A DNA stretch of 64,000 nucleotides from Bradyrhizobium diazoefficiens (GCF_018131015.1 NZ_JAFCJJ010000004.1:1-64000); one strand, 5' to 3'; positions 7,215 through 16,466 are shown, counted from the first letter of the stretch. Notes: a model not told the origin generated them from the sequence alone. Numbers and translations: made by a program.

Positions 7215-8408
7215 TCAAACGATCTCCCGCGCCCTGAGCGCCGCGATCTCGGCCGCATCAAAACCGAGCTCAGCGAGCACCGCATCCGTATCCGCGCCCA
7301 GCTCCGGCGCCATCCGGTCCAGTCTGCCGCCGCCATGGGCGAGCCGAAACCCGCTGCCGGCAAAGCGCAGCCGGCCGTAGGGCGTGTCGAGCTCCTGGAT
7401 CGCGTTGCGCGCGGCTATCTGCGGATGATCGATCACCTCCTCGACCTTCCAGATGCTGGCGCAGGGCGCACCGGCATCTTCCAGTAAAGTCTCCCATTCA
7501 CGCGCCGGCTTTTTCGCGAGCGCCTCCTCGATGATGGCGCGCAGCGCGGCCTCGTTCTCGTTGCGGGAAAACCAGTCGGCGAAGCGCGGATCTGCGAGTG
7601 TGTCCTCGCGGCCGAGCGCGCTCATCAGGGCGCGGTATTGCTTCTCGTTGTTGACGGCGAGCAGGATGTGGCCGTCGCCGCATTTGAACAAATTTGCCGT
7701 TGTCCGGCGGCTCACGGCCTGGTTGCCCGACAGCTGCTGGCGATGGCCGGCGACCGACCAGTCCGCGATCTGCCCCGACAGGAACGCCAGCGTCGCCTCC
7801 AGCATGGAGACATCGACGAATTGCCCCTGGCCGCTGCGGTCACGCTGGTACAGCGCGCTCGACACGCCGAACGCGGCGGTGGCGCCCGACAGCACATCGC
7901 ACACCGCAAAGCCCGCGCGCGTCGGCCCGGTCTCGGGATGGCCGGTAATGGCCATGATCCCGGACAGCGCCTGCATCTTGCCGTCATAGCCGGGCCGCAA
8001 GCGGTCCGGACCGGTCTGGCCGAAGCCGGACACCGCGCAATAGATCAGTTTCGGATTGATCGCCGACAGCGCCTCATAGCCGATGCCGAGCTTGTCCATC
8101 ACGCCCGGGCGGAAATTCTCCATGACGACGTCGACCCTGGCGGCGAGCTTCTTCACGATCGCGATCGCGTCGGGCTTTTGCAGGTCGAGCGTCAGGCTGC
8201 GCTTGTTGCCGTTGATGGCCTGGAACGCGGGGGCGAGCCCGCGCTCGGCCCATTCGCGCGACAGTGGCGTGCGGCGCATGTCTTCGCCCTCGCGCCGCTC
8301 GACCTTGATGACGTCGGCGCCCAGCAGCGCGAGCTGGTAGCTCGCATATGGGCCGGCCAGCACTTGCGTGAAGTCCAGGATCTTCACGCCTTCGAACGGT
8401 CGCGTCAC
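7215..8408 (-). CDS. CaiB/BaiF family (class III) CoA-transferase
   Basis: A protein of 397 residues, full length for the family. It opens with PFEGVKILDFTQVLAGPYAS and has the catalytic Asp region GYDGKMQALSG (Asp142), which forms the acyl anhydride/thioester intermediate during CoA transfer between carboxylates. The substrate (formyl, carnitine, succinyl or aromatic acid CoA) cannot be told. The next gene upstream, a GrdB-like protein, ends 35 bases before it on the same strand, so the two may be co-transcribed. Confidence 0.9.
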   Translation of the reverse strand: MTRPFEGVKILDFTQVLAGPYASYQLALLGADVIKVERREGEDMRRTPLSREWAERGLAPAFQAINGNKRSLTLDLQKPDAIAIVKKLAARVDVVMENFRPGVMDKLGIGYEALSAINPKLIYCAVSGFGQTGPDRLRPGYDGKMQALSGIMAITGHPETGPTRAGFAVCDVLSGATAAFGVSSALYQRDRSGQGQFVDVSMLEATLAFLSGQIADWSVAGHRQQLSGNQAVSRRTTANLFKCGDGHILLAVNNEKQYRALMSALGREDTLADPRFADWFSRNENEAALRAIIEEALAKKPAREWETLLEDAGAPCASIWKVEEVIDHPQIAARNAIQELDTPYGRLRFAGSGFRLAHGGGRLDRMAPELGADTDAVLAELGFDAAEIAALRAREIV

Positions 8409-8443
8409 CTCGCTCTCCCCATCGTTTTCGTTGCCGGAGGACG

Positions 8444-9373
8444 TCAGGCGGCGCGGTTGCCGCGCGCGATCTCCTTCTGCTTGTCGAACTCGGCGCGGCG
8501 GCGCGCAAGCTCTTCCGCTGAGAGCTGCGCAACGTTGTTGTAGTCGAGCTTCCAGGAGGTCTCCTCGCTCCAGCGTAGCGGCGATTGCATCGTGGTCTGC
8601 GGGCCGCTCGCGGCCTCCAGCAGCCGAAGCGCCAGTTCGAGGGTCTGCGCCTGCGAGGCGATGTCATGCGGCTTGCCGGCGGAATTGCCGAGCGGGAAGT
8701 CGGAGAACAGGAAGCGCGGCACCGCGGCGTGCTCGATGATGTCCTTGGCGCAGCCCATGATCACGGTCGCAATGCCGTTCTGCTCGAGGTGCCGCGCCAC
8801 CAGCGCCGTGGTCTGGTGGCAGACCGGGCAGTTCGGCACCAGCACCGCGGCGTCGACCTTGTCGGCGAGGCACCGCGCCAGAATTTCGGGTGCGTCGGTG
8901 TCGAGCGTGACGCGATGGCTGCGGTTGGTCGGCGCGCCGAAAAAGCGGGGAGCGACCTCACCGATCCGGCCCGCGGCGCTCGCCGCGAGAAGCTGCGGCA
9001 GCGGAAACCAGGTGCCGTTGTCGGTCGCCGACGTGTGCTTGCGGTCGTAGCCGATGTGCGAGATGCGCAGATCGTGCTGAGTGGCGGTGTCGCCGTCATA
9101 GACCTGGTAGAACTTTGCGCTGCCGTTGTACGCCGCGCCCGGCCCCTGATCGCCCTTGGCCGGATCGTAGGGCGCGGCCGTGGTGATGATCGTCACGCGC
9201 GACTTTGCCAGCGGCTTCTTCAACGGCTGGAACGGCGCTGCGGTGTAGTGCGCCCAGCGATACGGCGTGGTGTAGCCGATCGCGGCGTAATACTCGCGCG
9301 TGCGCTGCATGTAGGGGACGGGAGAATCATGGTCGGGCGCAAAGCCGAATTCGTCGTCGCGCGGAGCGGACAT
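8444..9373 (-). CDS. Glycine/sarcosine/betaine reductase component B-like protein
   Basis: A protein of 309 residues resembling the GrdB/PrdB selenoprotein family. The redox site appears as CPVC (VPNCPVCHQTT) with Cys where clostridial members carry selenocysteine, so no Sec machinery is needed. The start ATG at 9373 is preceded by AGGAG. In aerobic rhizobia these proteins are annotated as glycine reductase, but the reaction is unproven and the GrdA/GrdC partners are absent here. The actual role may be another thiol-based reduction. Confidence 0.7.
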   Translation of the reverse strand: MSAPRDDEFGFAPDHDSPVPYMQRTREYYAAIGYTTPYRWAHYTAAPFQPLKKPLAKSRVTIITTAAPYDPAKGDQGPGAAYNGSAKFYQVYDGDTATQHDLRISHIGYDRKHTSATDNGTWFPLPQLLAASAAGRIGEVAPRFFGAPTNRSHRVTLDTDAPEILARCLADKVDAAVLVPNCPVCHQTTALVARHLEQNGIATVIMGCAKDIIEHAAVPRFLFSDFPLGNSAGKPHDIASQAQTLELALRLLEAASGPQTTMQSPLRWSEETSWKLDYNNVAQLSAEELARRRAEFDKQKEIARGNRAA

Positions 9374-9495
9374 GGGGCGCGTCTCCTGGTTCCTGGTTAG
9401 CGGCAGACTAGAGATAGTTTTGGGGTTGCTCAACGGGGGGTGGGGCAGGCCAGAATTGCATTGCGCAAAGGATCGCCGTGGTAGCAGGTGCGCTC

Positions 9496-9626
9496 CCTCG
9501 CCCCGCTTGCGGGGAGAGGGTTGGGGTGAGGGGGAGTTTCCGCGGGGACGGAAGCAGTTGGACTCGCGGAGGCTCCCCCTCACCCGATCGCTTCGCGATC
9601 GACCTCTCCCCGCAAGCGGGGCGAGG
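9496..9626. repeat. Inverted intergenic repeat (GC-rich hairpin pair)
   Basis: Arms CCTCGCCCCGCTTGCGGGG (from 9496) and CCCCGCAAGCGGGGCGAGG (to 9626) are reverse complements, with GGGTGAGGGGGA and CTCCCCCTCACCC as inner arms. A further hairpin GATCG-CTTCG-CGATC lies at 9586-9600. The block is downstream of nudK and could stop its transcript. Confidence 0.65.
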
Positions 9627-9646
9627 TGAAGAAAGCGGCTCGCGCC

Positions 9647-10228
9647 TTACCGAAAGATGTGCAGCGCTGCGTATTGCAGCAGCATGATGGTCTTGGCGTC
9701 GATGATGCGCCCGTCCGATATCATGGCCATCGCTTCGTCGATCCCGAGCTCCAGCACCTCGATGTCCTCACCTTCATGCGCGAGGCCGCCGCCGTCGCTG
9801 ACCCGCATCTCCGGCTCGTATTCGGCGACGAAGAAATGCAGCTTCTCGGTTACCGCGCCGGGGGTCATGAAGGCCTCGAACACCTTGTGGACGTGGTGCA
9901 GGCGATAGCCGGTTTCTTCCTCGGCCTCGGCGCGGATGCGCTCCTCCGGCGAGGCGGCGTCCAGCACGCCGGCGGCCACCTCGATCAGGAGATCGTCGTA
10001 GCCGCGGATATAGGCCGGCAGGCGGAACTGCTTCACCAGGATCACGGTGCGCGCTGCGCGATTGTAGGGCAGCACGGCGGCGGCGTTGTCGCGCTCGTAG
10101 GTTTCCCGCTTCTGGGTTTGCCATTCGCCATCGGAGCGCCGGTACTCGAACGTCGTCTGTTTCAGCGGAGTCCAGTTGTCCGAGAGCACGCGGACGTCCT
10201 TGATGCGGACGCGGTCGGAAATGGTCAT
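9647..10228 (-). CDS. nudK: GDP-mannose pyrophosphatase NudK-like NUDIX hydrolase
   Basis: A protein of 193 residues. It matches the layout I recall for E. coli NudK: an N-terminal IKDVRVLSDNWTPLK segment, then KRETYERDNAAAVLPYN, the Nudix box GVLDAASPEERIRAEAEEET-GY, TPGAVTEKLHFFVAEY, and GEDIEVLELGIDEAM. NudK hydrolyses GDP-mannose and related nucleotide sugars to GMP and the sugar phosphate. It ends a minus-strand run starting with the Sua5-type gene and lies 9 bases from the GNAT gene. Confidence 0.85.
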   Translation of the reverse strand: MTISDRVRIKDVRVLSDNWTPLKQTTFEYRRSDGEWQTQKRETYERDNAAAVLPYNRAARTVILVKQFRLPAYIRGYDDLLIEVAAGVLDAASPEERIRAEAEEETGYRLHHVHKVFEAFMTPGAVTEKLHFFVAEYEPEMRVSDGGGLAHEGEDIEVLELGIDEAMAMISDGRIIDAKTIMLLQYAALHIFR

Positions 10229-10237
10229 GGCTGGATC

Positions 10238-10696
10238 TCAGTTGCTGGGAGGGGTGTCGCGGCCATCGAGCCACTTCTGGAACATCACCGACGTGGATTC
10301 CTCGAAGCCGAGCGATTGGTAGAACAGGTTGGCCTTCGCGTTCTCGCGCCGGACCAGGAGCTGGAGTTTTGCAATGCCGGCCGCCCGCAGCCAGTCTTCC
10401 GCCGCCGCCATGATGAGGCGGCCAAGGCCGCGCTTCTGGCAGCCGGGATCGACGGCGACGTAATAGACCCAGCCGCGATGGCCGTCATGGCCGACCATGA
10501 CGGTCGCGACGATCGCGCCGCCCTCGCGCCCGATCAGGACCGCCGAGTTGTCGCGCCGCCGCGCCAGCGCGATGTCGGCATGCGGATCGTTCCAGGGCCG
10601 CGTCAGGCCGCAGCGCTGCCACAGGGCAACGACCGGCTCGACGTCCGCGTCGGCGATCGCCTCGATCGTGAGGGCAGGGGAGACGGAGACGTTCAC
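10238..10696 (-). CDS. GNAT family N-acetyltransferase (YpeA-like)
   Basis: A protein of 152 residues. The acetyl-CoA binding signature VDPGCQKRGLGRLIM (motif A) is present, preceded by VMVGHDGHRGWVYYVAV and WQRCGLTRPWNDP, which match the YpeA subgroup. Substrate is unknown. Its ATG overlaps the stop of the FAD oxidase gene by 4 bases (ATGA), so translation is coupled. Confidence 0.85.
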   Translation of the reverse strand: MNVSVSPALTIEAIADADVEPVVALWQRCGLTRPWNDPHADIALARRRDNSAVLIGREGGAIVATVMVGHDGHRGWVYYVAVDPGCQKRGLGRLIMAAAEDWLRAAGIAKLQLLVRRENAKANLFYQSLGFEESTSVMFQKWLDGRDTPPSN

Positions 10697-12123
10697 AGCA
10701 CCTTTCCGGGATTCATGATTCCAAGCGGGTCGAGCATCGCCTTGAGCTGTCGCATCAGCTCGATCGCTGTCTTATCCTTCACGTCGGGCAGTTCGTCGCG
10801 CTTGAGCACGCCGATGCCGTGCTCGGCGGAGATCGAGCCGCCCATGCGCAGCACGATCTCGAACACCACCGCGTTCATCTCGTGCCAGCGCGCCAGATAG
10901 TCGGCGGTGTTGTTGCAGCCTGCCGGCTCGCTGACATTGTAGTGCAGATTGCCGTCGCCGAGATGGCCGAACGGCACCGGCCGCGCGCCCGGGATCAGCT
11001 TGACCACGGCCGCGTCGGCTTCCGCGATGAAGGCGGGCACGGCGGCGACGGGAACGGAGATGTCGTGCTTGATCGAGCCGCCCTCGGGCTTCTGCGCCGC
11101 CGACATCTCGTCGCGCAGCTTCCAGAACGCGGCGCGCTGGGCGAGGCTGGCCGCGATCACGGCGTCGTCGACGATCTCCGCCTCCATGGCGCGTTCGAGG
11201 ATTGTCTCCAGCGGCGTGCGGGCATCGTCGCTGCTCGCGGACAATTCCATCAGCACGTACCAGGGATGCTTCGCTTCCAGTGGATCGCGCACGTCGATGC
11301 CATGGCGGATCGAGAAGTCCACCGCCAGCTCGGAGAGCAGCTCGAAACTCGTCAGCGCATTCGCGGCCTCGCCTTGCGCGATCGTGAGCAGCTTGAGCGC
11401 GGCTGCCGGCGATTTCAGGCCGACGAAGGCGGTCTCCACCGCGTGCGGTTTCGGAAACAGTTTCAGCGTCGCCGCCGTGATGATGCCGAGCGTGCCTTCG
11501 GCGCCGATGAAGAGGTTGTGCAGATTGTAGCCGGTGTTGTCCTTCTTCAGTTTCGACAGCGCGTTGAGCACGCGCCCGTCGGCGAGCACCACTTCCAGCC
11601 CGAGCGCCATCTCGCGCGCCACGCCATAGGCGAGCGCGGCGGTGCCGCCGGCATTGGTCGAGAGGTTGCCGCCGATGGTGCAGCTTCCTTCCGCGCCGAG
11701 CGACAGCGGAAACAGCCGGTCGACCTCGGCGGCCTTCTGCTGCGCGATCTGCAGCACCACGCCGGCCTCGCAGGTCATGGTGTTGGAAGCGGTATCGACC
11801 TCGCGGATCTTGTCGAGCCTGCGCAGCGAGACCACGACCTCGCCATTGTGCGGCGTCTGCCCGCCGACGAGGCCGGTGTTGCCGCCTTGCGGCACCAGCG
11901 CGATTTTGTGCTCGGAAGCGAGCTTGCAGATCGCGGACACTTCCGCCGTCGAGCCCGGGCGCAGCACCAGCGGCGAGCGGCCGTGGAACAGGTTGCGCTC
12001 CTCGGTGACGTAGGCCTCGATATCGGCCGCATCGGTAATGGCGTGGCGGTCGCCGACGATCTTGCGAAATTGCTCGATCAGTTCGGGCGCGAGCGGCGAG
12101 GTCGCGGATTGATTGATGTTCAT
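10693..12123 (-). CDS. FAD-binding 2-hydroxyacid oxidoreductase (GlcD/D-2-hydroxyglutarate dehydrogenase type)
   Basis: A protein of 476 residues from the ATG at 12123 (an ATG at 12141 adds 6). The N-terminal PP-loop FAD domain holds PQGGNTGLVGGQTP and GAEGSCTIGGNLSTNAGGT; the C-terminal FAD-oxidase domain holds the metal/substrate region PFGHLGDGNLHYNV and ends AEHGIGVLKRDEL, then LDPLGIMNPGKVL. Members oxidise D-lactate, glycolate or D-2-hydroxyglutarate. The absence of adjacent glcE/glcF argues for a stand-alone D-2-hydroxyacid dehydrogenase. Confidence 0.9.
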   Translation of the reverse strand: MNINQSATSPLAPELIEQFRKIVGDRHAITDAADIEAYVTEERNLFHGRSPLVLRPGSTAEVSAICKLASEHKIALVPQGGNTGLVGGQTPHNGEVVVSLRRLDKIREVDTASNTMTCEAGVVLQIAQQKAAEVDRLFPLSLGAEGSCTIGGNLSTNAGGTAALAYGVAREMALGLEVVLADGRVLNALSKLKKDNTGYNLHNLFIGAEGTLGIITAATLKLFPKPHAVETAFVGLKSPAAALKLLTIAQGEAANALTSFELLSELAVDFSIRHGIDVRDPLEAKHPWYVLMELSASSDDARTPLETILERAMEAEIVDDAVIAASLAQRAAFWKLRDEMSAAQKPEGGSIKHDISVPVAAVPAFIAEADAAVVKLIPGARPVPFGHLGDGNLHYNVSEPAGCNNTADYLARWHEMNAVVFEIVLRMGGSISAEHGIGVLKRDELPDVKDKTAIELMRQLKAMLDPLGIMNPGKVL

Positions 12124-12149
12124 GTCGTCTTCTTCTTTCATTCCGCTTT

Positions 12150-13139
12150 CTAGCGAGCAACCGCCGCCCGGCGCAGCCGGTCGTTGATCGCTTCGCCAAG
12201 GCCTTCCTCGGGGATAGCCATCACCGCGATCGCCCGCGGGCTCCTCGCGTCGAGGGCGCGAAGATGGCCGAACAGATTGGCGGCGGCCTCATCGAGATCA
12301 CCGGCGGGCGACAGATTCATGACGGCACCGGCAGCCTCGAGGCCGGGGAGGCGCGCAGGGCCGAATGCGAGCAGCGCCTCGCCTGGTGCCACCTCGCGCG
12401 CATGGAGCCGCACAAGGGCGCGCGGCGCGTAATGCGAGGCCAGCATGCCGGGCGCCAGCGGCTGACTATCGTCGTTTTCGGCCTCCGCAGGTGGCCGCGT
12501 CAAGGGCGTGTCGAGCACGGCCTCGATCCGCTCGCGCGAAAGCCCGCCGGGCCGGAGCAGCATCGGCGCCTCGAAGCAGCCGACAATGGTCGATTCGACG
12601 CCGACCTCGACCGGCCCACCGTCCACGATCAGGTCGATCCGCCCGGCAAGGTCGCTTTCGACATGGGCCGCACATGTCGGCGAGACATGGCCGGAGATGT
12701 TGGCGGAGGGCGCCACCACCGCCCCGCCAAAGGCGCGCAGGATGGCCTCGGCCACGGGGTGGGCGGGAATGCGGATCGCGACCGTGTCGAGGCCCGCGGT
12801 GGCGAGATCGGCGACCGGGCAGTCGTCCGTCTTCGGCACCACCAGCGTCAGGGGCCCCGGCCAGAACGCCTCCGCGAGCCGTTTGGTGCGCGCGTCGAAC
12901 CGGCCGATCCGCTGCGCGGCCTGGAGGTCAGCGACATGGGCGATCAGGGGATTGAAGGCCGGCCGTCCCTTGGCGGCGTAGAGATGGGCGATCGCGGCCG
13001 CATTGGCGGCGTCCGCACCGAGCCCATAGACCGTCTCGGTCGGAAATGCGACCAGCCCGCCCGCGGCAAGCGTTTTCGCGGCGGCCGTGGCGCCAGCCTC
13101 GCCGGCCGGCAAAATCAGCGTTTCAAGACCCGTTTTCAC
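12150..13139 (-). CDS. sua5: L-threonylcarbamoyladenylate synthase (Sua5/TsaC2 type)
   Basis: A protein of about 329 residues that makes threonylcarbamoyl-AMP for the t6A37 modification of ANN-reading tRNAs. The catalytic YrdC domain comes first (FPTETVYGLGADA, KGRPAFNPLIAHV, VAPSANISG) followed by a Sua5 domain (PGMLASHYAPRALVRL onward). The frame stays open through the neighbouring tRNA gene, so the true start is downstream; I chose GTG at 13139, preceded by GAGGAA. It is divergent from tRNA-Pro. Confidence 0.85.
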   Translation of the reverse strand: MKTGLETLILPAGEAGATAAAKTLAAGGLVAFPTETVYGLGADAANAAAIAHLYAAKGRPAFNPLIAHVADLQAAQRIGRFDARTKRLAEAFWPGPLTLVVPKTDDCPVADLATAGLDTVAIRIPAHPVAEAILRAFGGAVVAPSANISGHVSPTCAAHVESDLAGRIDLIVDGGPVEVGVESTIVGCFEAPMLLRPGGLSRERIEAVLDTPLTRPPAEAENDDSQPLAPGMLASHYAPRALVRLHAREVAPGEALLAFGPARLPGLEAAGAVMNLSPAGDLDEAAANLFGHLRALDARSPRAIAVMAIPEEGLGEAINDRLRRAAVAR

Positions 13140-13207
13140 TGGGACGAAATTCCTCAAATCGGCGGCTTGCAGTGCGTCAAACCCGACGCTATAAGCCGCC
13201 TTCTTGT

Positions 13208-13284
13208 CGGAGTGTGGCTCAGCCCGGTAGAGCACTGCGTTCGGGACGCAGGGGTCGCAGGTTCGAATCCTGCCACTCCGACCA
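13208..13284 (+). tRNA. tRNA-Pro (anticodon CGG)
   Basis: A 77-base cloverleaf: acceptor CGGAGTG/CACTCCG, D-arm GGCTCAGCCCGGTAGAGC, anticodon stem ACTGCG/CGCAGG with loop TTCGGGA (anticodon CGG), T-arm GCAGGTTCGAATCCTGC, encoded CCA. Its 3' part is duplicated at 20578-20629, marking it as an integration site that is restored by the inserted DNA. Confidence 0.95.
13233..13284 (+). other. attL-like core within tRNA-Pro
   Basis: These 52 bases, from the anticodon stem to the CCA, are repeated exactly at 20578-20629. Confidence 0.8.
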
Positions 13285-13439
13285 AGACTTTCAAGCACTT
13301 ATAATCGTTGATCTTTTCAAGCGCAACGAAATGCGCAATTAAATGGTGAGCTCCGCCAAGGACGCATGTTTGCTGTCTTCCGTCGCCTGTTCGGGCACTC
13401 CTTCAGCAAATTGGAGATCCGGCCGCATCCGCGCCAGCG

Positions 13440-14161
13440 GTGAGCGAGCTCAGACGGAATATCCTGCGGGCCTACCGGCGCCGCTTAATGACCGGTGCGA
13501 TCACCGGCAAGTTCCAGCGCCAGGCTAAGGTCGCCCGCGACAGCAATGCGGGATCGCCAGCGAACGGCATCACGATCGGGGCCTCCGGAAGCGGTGGACC
13601 ATGGCACGAGAACGCATCGCGAATTGGAACGGGTATCAAGTTCGGCGGAACGGTCGGCACCGCCCTTGACATGACGGCCGCCGCTGGCACCTGACCTGAC
13701 ATCAAGCTTCGTTCCGCAATCAAGTTTCCCGCAAAGCAGGTGACGTCGGCCGATGCCAATTCGCTCGACGATTATGAAGAGGGAACATTTACGCCCTCGA
13801 TCGTCCTCGGCGGCGGGTCGACGGGCATCACCTACACGACGCAGGTGGGAAAATATACGAAAATCGGAAACGTCGTCACGGTCGCGCTTGAAATTGTGTT
13901 ATCCAGCAAGGGCTCGTCAACTGGAGCGTTGAACATAGTAGGGCTCCCGTTACGATCACGGCATCACTCAATATTGCAGCCGCCGTCAGGGTTGGGACAT
14001 TGGCTGCTGCGGCGATCACTGACATTGAGTGCTTTTTCGCGGCAAACACGACACTCATGACCGTAACTCGCTACGCTTCCGGAACGGGTACTGTGCTGGC
14101 CGATACTGATCTCACCAACACTTCGGCTATTCGCATAGCCGGGTCGTATTTCGTGGACTGA
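13440..14161 (+). pseudogene. Phage tail-fibre C-terminal region, broken
   Basis: One frame reads from about 13440 to a TGA at 13692-13694 and then continues in the same frame through DANSLDDYEEGTFTPSIVLG, GITYTTQVGKYTKIGN and SSKGSSTGALNIVGLP, wording typical of phage tail-fibre C-terminal domains. Near 13955 a one-base frameshift moves the coding into another frame, which ends AGSYFVD at 14159-14161. So the gene has one nonsense codon and one indel. The N-terminal part needed for baseplate attachment is missing. Confidence 0.7.
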
Positions 14162-15277
14162 TGTGCCGACATCGAGTCGCCCATATCTCCGATAGCCGTT
14201 CACGATCAAGGAGCGTGCAGGGCTTTCGACGAGCTTCCACATCAGAAACGATGAGGCGAAGAGAACTACAAAAAACAGCACGAGCATCACCGCCCCCGAC
14301 CATTCCGGCAGGAAATCGCGGTAGGCGAAATAAAAGCGCAGAATGACGTAGTGCAGCATATAAATGGAAAAAGAGATTTCGCCGACGAACACCATCGAAG
14401 CGCTGCCCGTGGCTCGGCTAAGAGCTCCGCGTTGTTGCGAAAAAACGATCAATATTACCGCGAAGCTGACGGTCATGGTCGCCCCTGCGCCGAGCCATTG
14501 CCGGGCCGGGAAGCCGATTTGCGATCCGACGAAGATGTTGAAAGGTCGGGCTACCCATGCGTTGGCAAACACCAATGCAAGTGCTGCAATCTCTAGCAAC
14601 GTCGCGCGGAAATAGCTCAACTTCAGAAATGGCGCAGCCGCGCGAGAAGCGAGGCAAATGCACATGCCGAGGGTGAATTCGAACAGGCGGGCAAGTGGGT
14701 TTGCGTAGATCAGGCCCGTCGCCGTAAGGGACCAGTCCGGCGAGGTGAACGATCCCAGTCCGAGATAGGTGCTGATCGCGATAAGCGCGAAGGTGATGGC
14801 CAGTGTGCAAGGAAGTTTCCACCACCACGTTTGAGCGAGCGACGCGATCAGAAGCGGGAACGCGAGATAAAAGAACGCTTCGACAGAAATGCTCCATGAG
14901 ACGTTGTTGTAGCTGAAATACGAGTTTGAGAACGGAATCCACGCTTGAGTCAGGGTGGCGTTGCTTAACAGCAACCAAGGAGATTCGACGGGCGTCACGG
15001 CTCCTTGTGGAAGAAAAAATAGGATCAGTAGCACCACGAGGTGGACCGGCCATATCCTGGCAGCGCGGGCGACCAGAAAATGCAAAACAGCCTGCTTTGT
15101 TTCGAGCGCTGGATATCTGTGCGCAAGAATAAATCCTGACAGTATGAAAAAGAACGAAACCGCCGATGTGAGCGGAACACCCTCAAGAAAGCCAAGGCCA
15201 TACACATTGAGGTGTAGAACGACGATAGCTATGGCAGCGAAAAACCTTAGCCCGGTCAGAGAATCGATTTTCGTCAC
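13964..15277 (-). CDS. Acyltransferase family 3 membrane protein
   Basis: A protein of 437 residues with about 10 hydrophobic segments, starting MTKIDSLTGLRFFAAIAIVV (the catalytic-region His of this family follows in VLHLN). Family members O-acetylate or succinylate surface sugars. Core domain residues are about 1-365. The last 60 or so residues, after ARSLIVNGYRRYG, lose hydrophobic character and are encoded antisense to the tail-fibre remnant (13964-14161), so the natural stop seems lost and the frame reads through into it. It probably modifies O-antigen or exopolysaccharide as a lysogenic-conversion gene. Confidence 0.8.
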   Translation of the reverse strand: MTKIDSLTGLRFFAAIAIVVLHLNVYGLGFLEGVPLTSAVSFFFILSGFILAHRYPALETKQAVLHFLVARAARIWPVHLVVLLILFFLPQGAVTPVESPWLLLSNATLTQAWIPFSNSYFSYNNVSWSISVEAFFYLAFPLLIASLAQTWWWKLPCTLAITFALIAISTYLGLGSFTSPDWSLTATGLIYANPLARLFEFTLGMCICLASRAAAPFLKLSYFRATLLEIAALALVFANAWVARPFNIFVGSQIGFPARQWLGAGATMTVSFAVILIVFSQQRGALSRATGSASMVFVGEISFSIYMLHYVILRFYFAYRDFLPEWSGAVMLVLFFVVLFASSFLMWKLVESPARSLIVNGYRRYGRLDVGTSVHEIRPGYANSRSVGEISIGQHSTRSGSVASYGHECRVCREKALNVSDRRSSQCPNPDGGCNIE

Positions 15278-15323
15278 TATGTTGTGCCCTAGCGAGAAGC
15301 GCGTCGATCATTCGTGTGTCCGG

Positions 15324-16466
15324 TCAGTATTTCGTCGACTGAGACCCCGGTAGTCGCAATTCGCCTAACGACAAAAGCTGTCGATTCGTTGTGGGGTGAT
15401 TGCCGAATTGAGGCGGTCGGGCGCGCATGAATGGTGTTTCTACAAGACGTCTCACAAGGGCGGCGAGCGATAGCGCCAAAATCAAGGTAACTGGCGGGGC
15501 CAAATCCATTCGTCCCTGCAACGTCAAAGCGGCGATGTCCCACGCAAGACAGTGAACAAGATAGAGCGCATACGCGTAGTTGCTCAGACAAGTAACTGCC
15601 GCATCCGTCAGTTTCCCGATGCCGTTCAAATTGACGCAGGCGACAACAACCAACGCAGATCCGGAAGCAGAGGTCAGGAATACCCCATTCGACATCCACA
15701 GCGGGCTATCTGCCAAACTCAGACTCGCATGGAAATACCACGAGATGAGGACCGAGGCGGAGCCTGCCACGCCGAGCCATAAGCGGCGCCGACTATCTAT
15801 GATTCGTCCTCTGGTGAGATAGGCTGCGAGCACGCCATAAGCGATGGCGTCCAGTTGTAAAATCGCAACCTGGCGAAGGCCGTAACTCCAATCGACGTCG
15901 AGCCATCGCCATACACCGTATCGTGCGAGAGCGGGGGCGACGAGAAAGGTAGAGAGAGTCAGGACGATGCCTCGCCTGGGGAGCCACAACGAGGCGCAAA
16001 ACAGGGTGATCGGGAAAAGAACATAAAACCATTCCTCGACGGTCAGTGACCAAGATGCACCAAAAAATCCGCCAGGGAACGGAGTTACAAGGTTTTGTGT
16101 GAGGGTAAGAAACCTAAGCAGATCATAAGACCGATAGTTATAGAGTTCGGCGACGACGCAGCTGGCCGCCACGACAATCCAATAGGCCGGCAGCGTTCGC
16201 ATCCATCGACGAACGAGAAAGGTTCGGATTTTTCGCATCGTGGTGCCGCTTTCCTGAATGTCAAAAAGGATATTGCCGATGAGATATCCTGATAAAGCGA
16301 AGAAGAGCACTACGCCGTAGAATCCGGCGACCATGATCCATCGCGGGGGCGGCTCAAGGCCCCAGCTGCCTGCAAACGCCGCGGTGTAGTGGCAAACGAT
16401 CACGGCCAAAATCGCGATCGCCCTGAGTAGATCGAGGCCGAATAGTCGGTGGTGTCTAGCGGTCAT
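15324..16466 (-). CDS. Acyltransferase family 3 membrane protein
   Basis: A protein of 380 residues with multiple membrane helices. N-terminal motif RLFGLDLLRAIAILAVIVCH (family His), then GVVLFFALSGYLIG, RRWMRTLPAYW, ASWSLTVEEWFYVLFP and a C-terminal SNYAYALYLVHCLAWD. The start is set by GAGG upstream of the ATG at 16466; the frame is open to 16538. It lies 46 bases upstream of the other acyltransferase on the same strand, so they may form one operon. Likely role: O-acylation of surface polysaccharide. Confidence 0.8.
   Translation of the reverse strand: MTARHHRLFGLDLLRAIAILAVIVCHYTAAFAGSWGLEPPPRWIMVAGFYGVVLFFALSGYLIGNILFDIQESGTTMRKIRTFLVRRWMRTLPAYWIVVAASCVVAELYNYRSYDLLRFLTLTQNLVTPFPGGFFGASWSLTVEEWFYVLFPITLFCASLWLPRRGIVLTLSTFLVAPALARYGVWRWLDVDWSYGLRQVAILQLDAIAYGVLAAYLTRGRIIDSRRRLWLGVAGSASVLISWYFHASLSLADSPLWMSNGVFLTSASGSALVVVACVNLNGIGKLTDAAVTCLSNYAYALYLVHCLAWDIAALTLQGRMDLAPPVTLILALSLAALVRRLVETPFMRARPPQFGNHPTTNRQLLSLGELRLPGSQSTKY

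Noticed and set aside
8810..8840. Selenoprotein reading of the GrdB-like gene
   Set aside because: The redox site is CPVC with ordinary Cys codons and no in-frame TGA.
10819..13304. Long plus-strand frames opposite the FAD oxidase and Sua5 genes
   Set aside because: His/Arg/Gln-rich composition and no start signals; the minus-strand genes have clear families.
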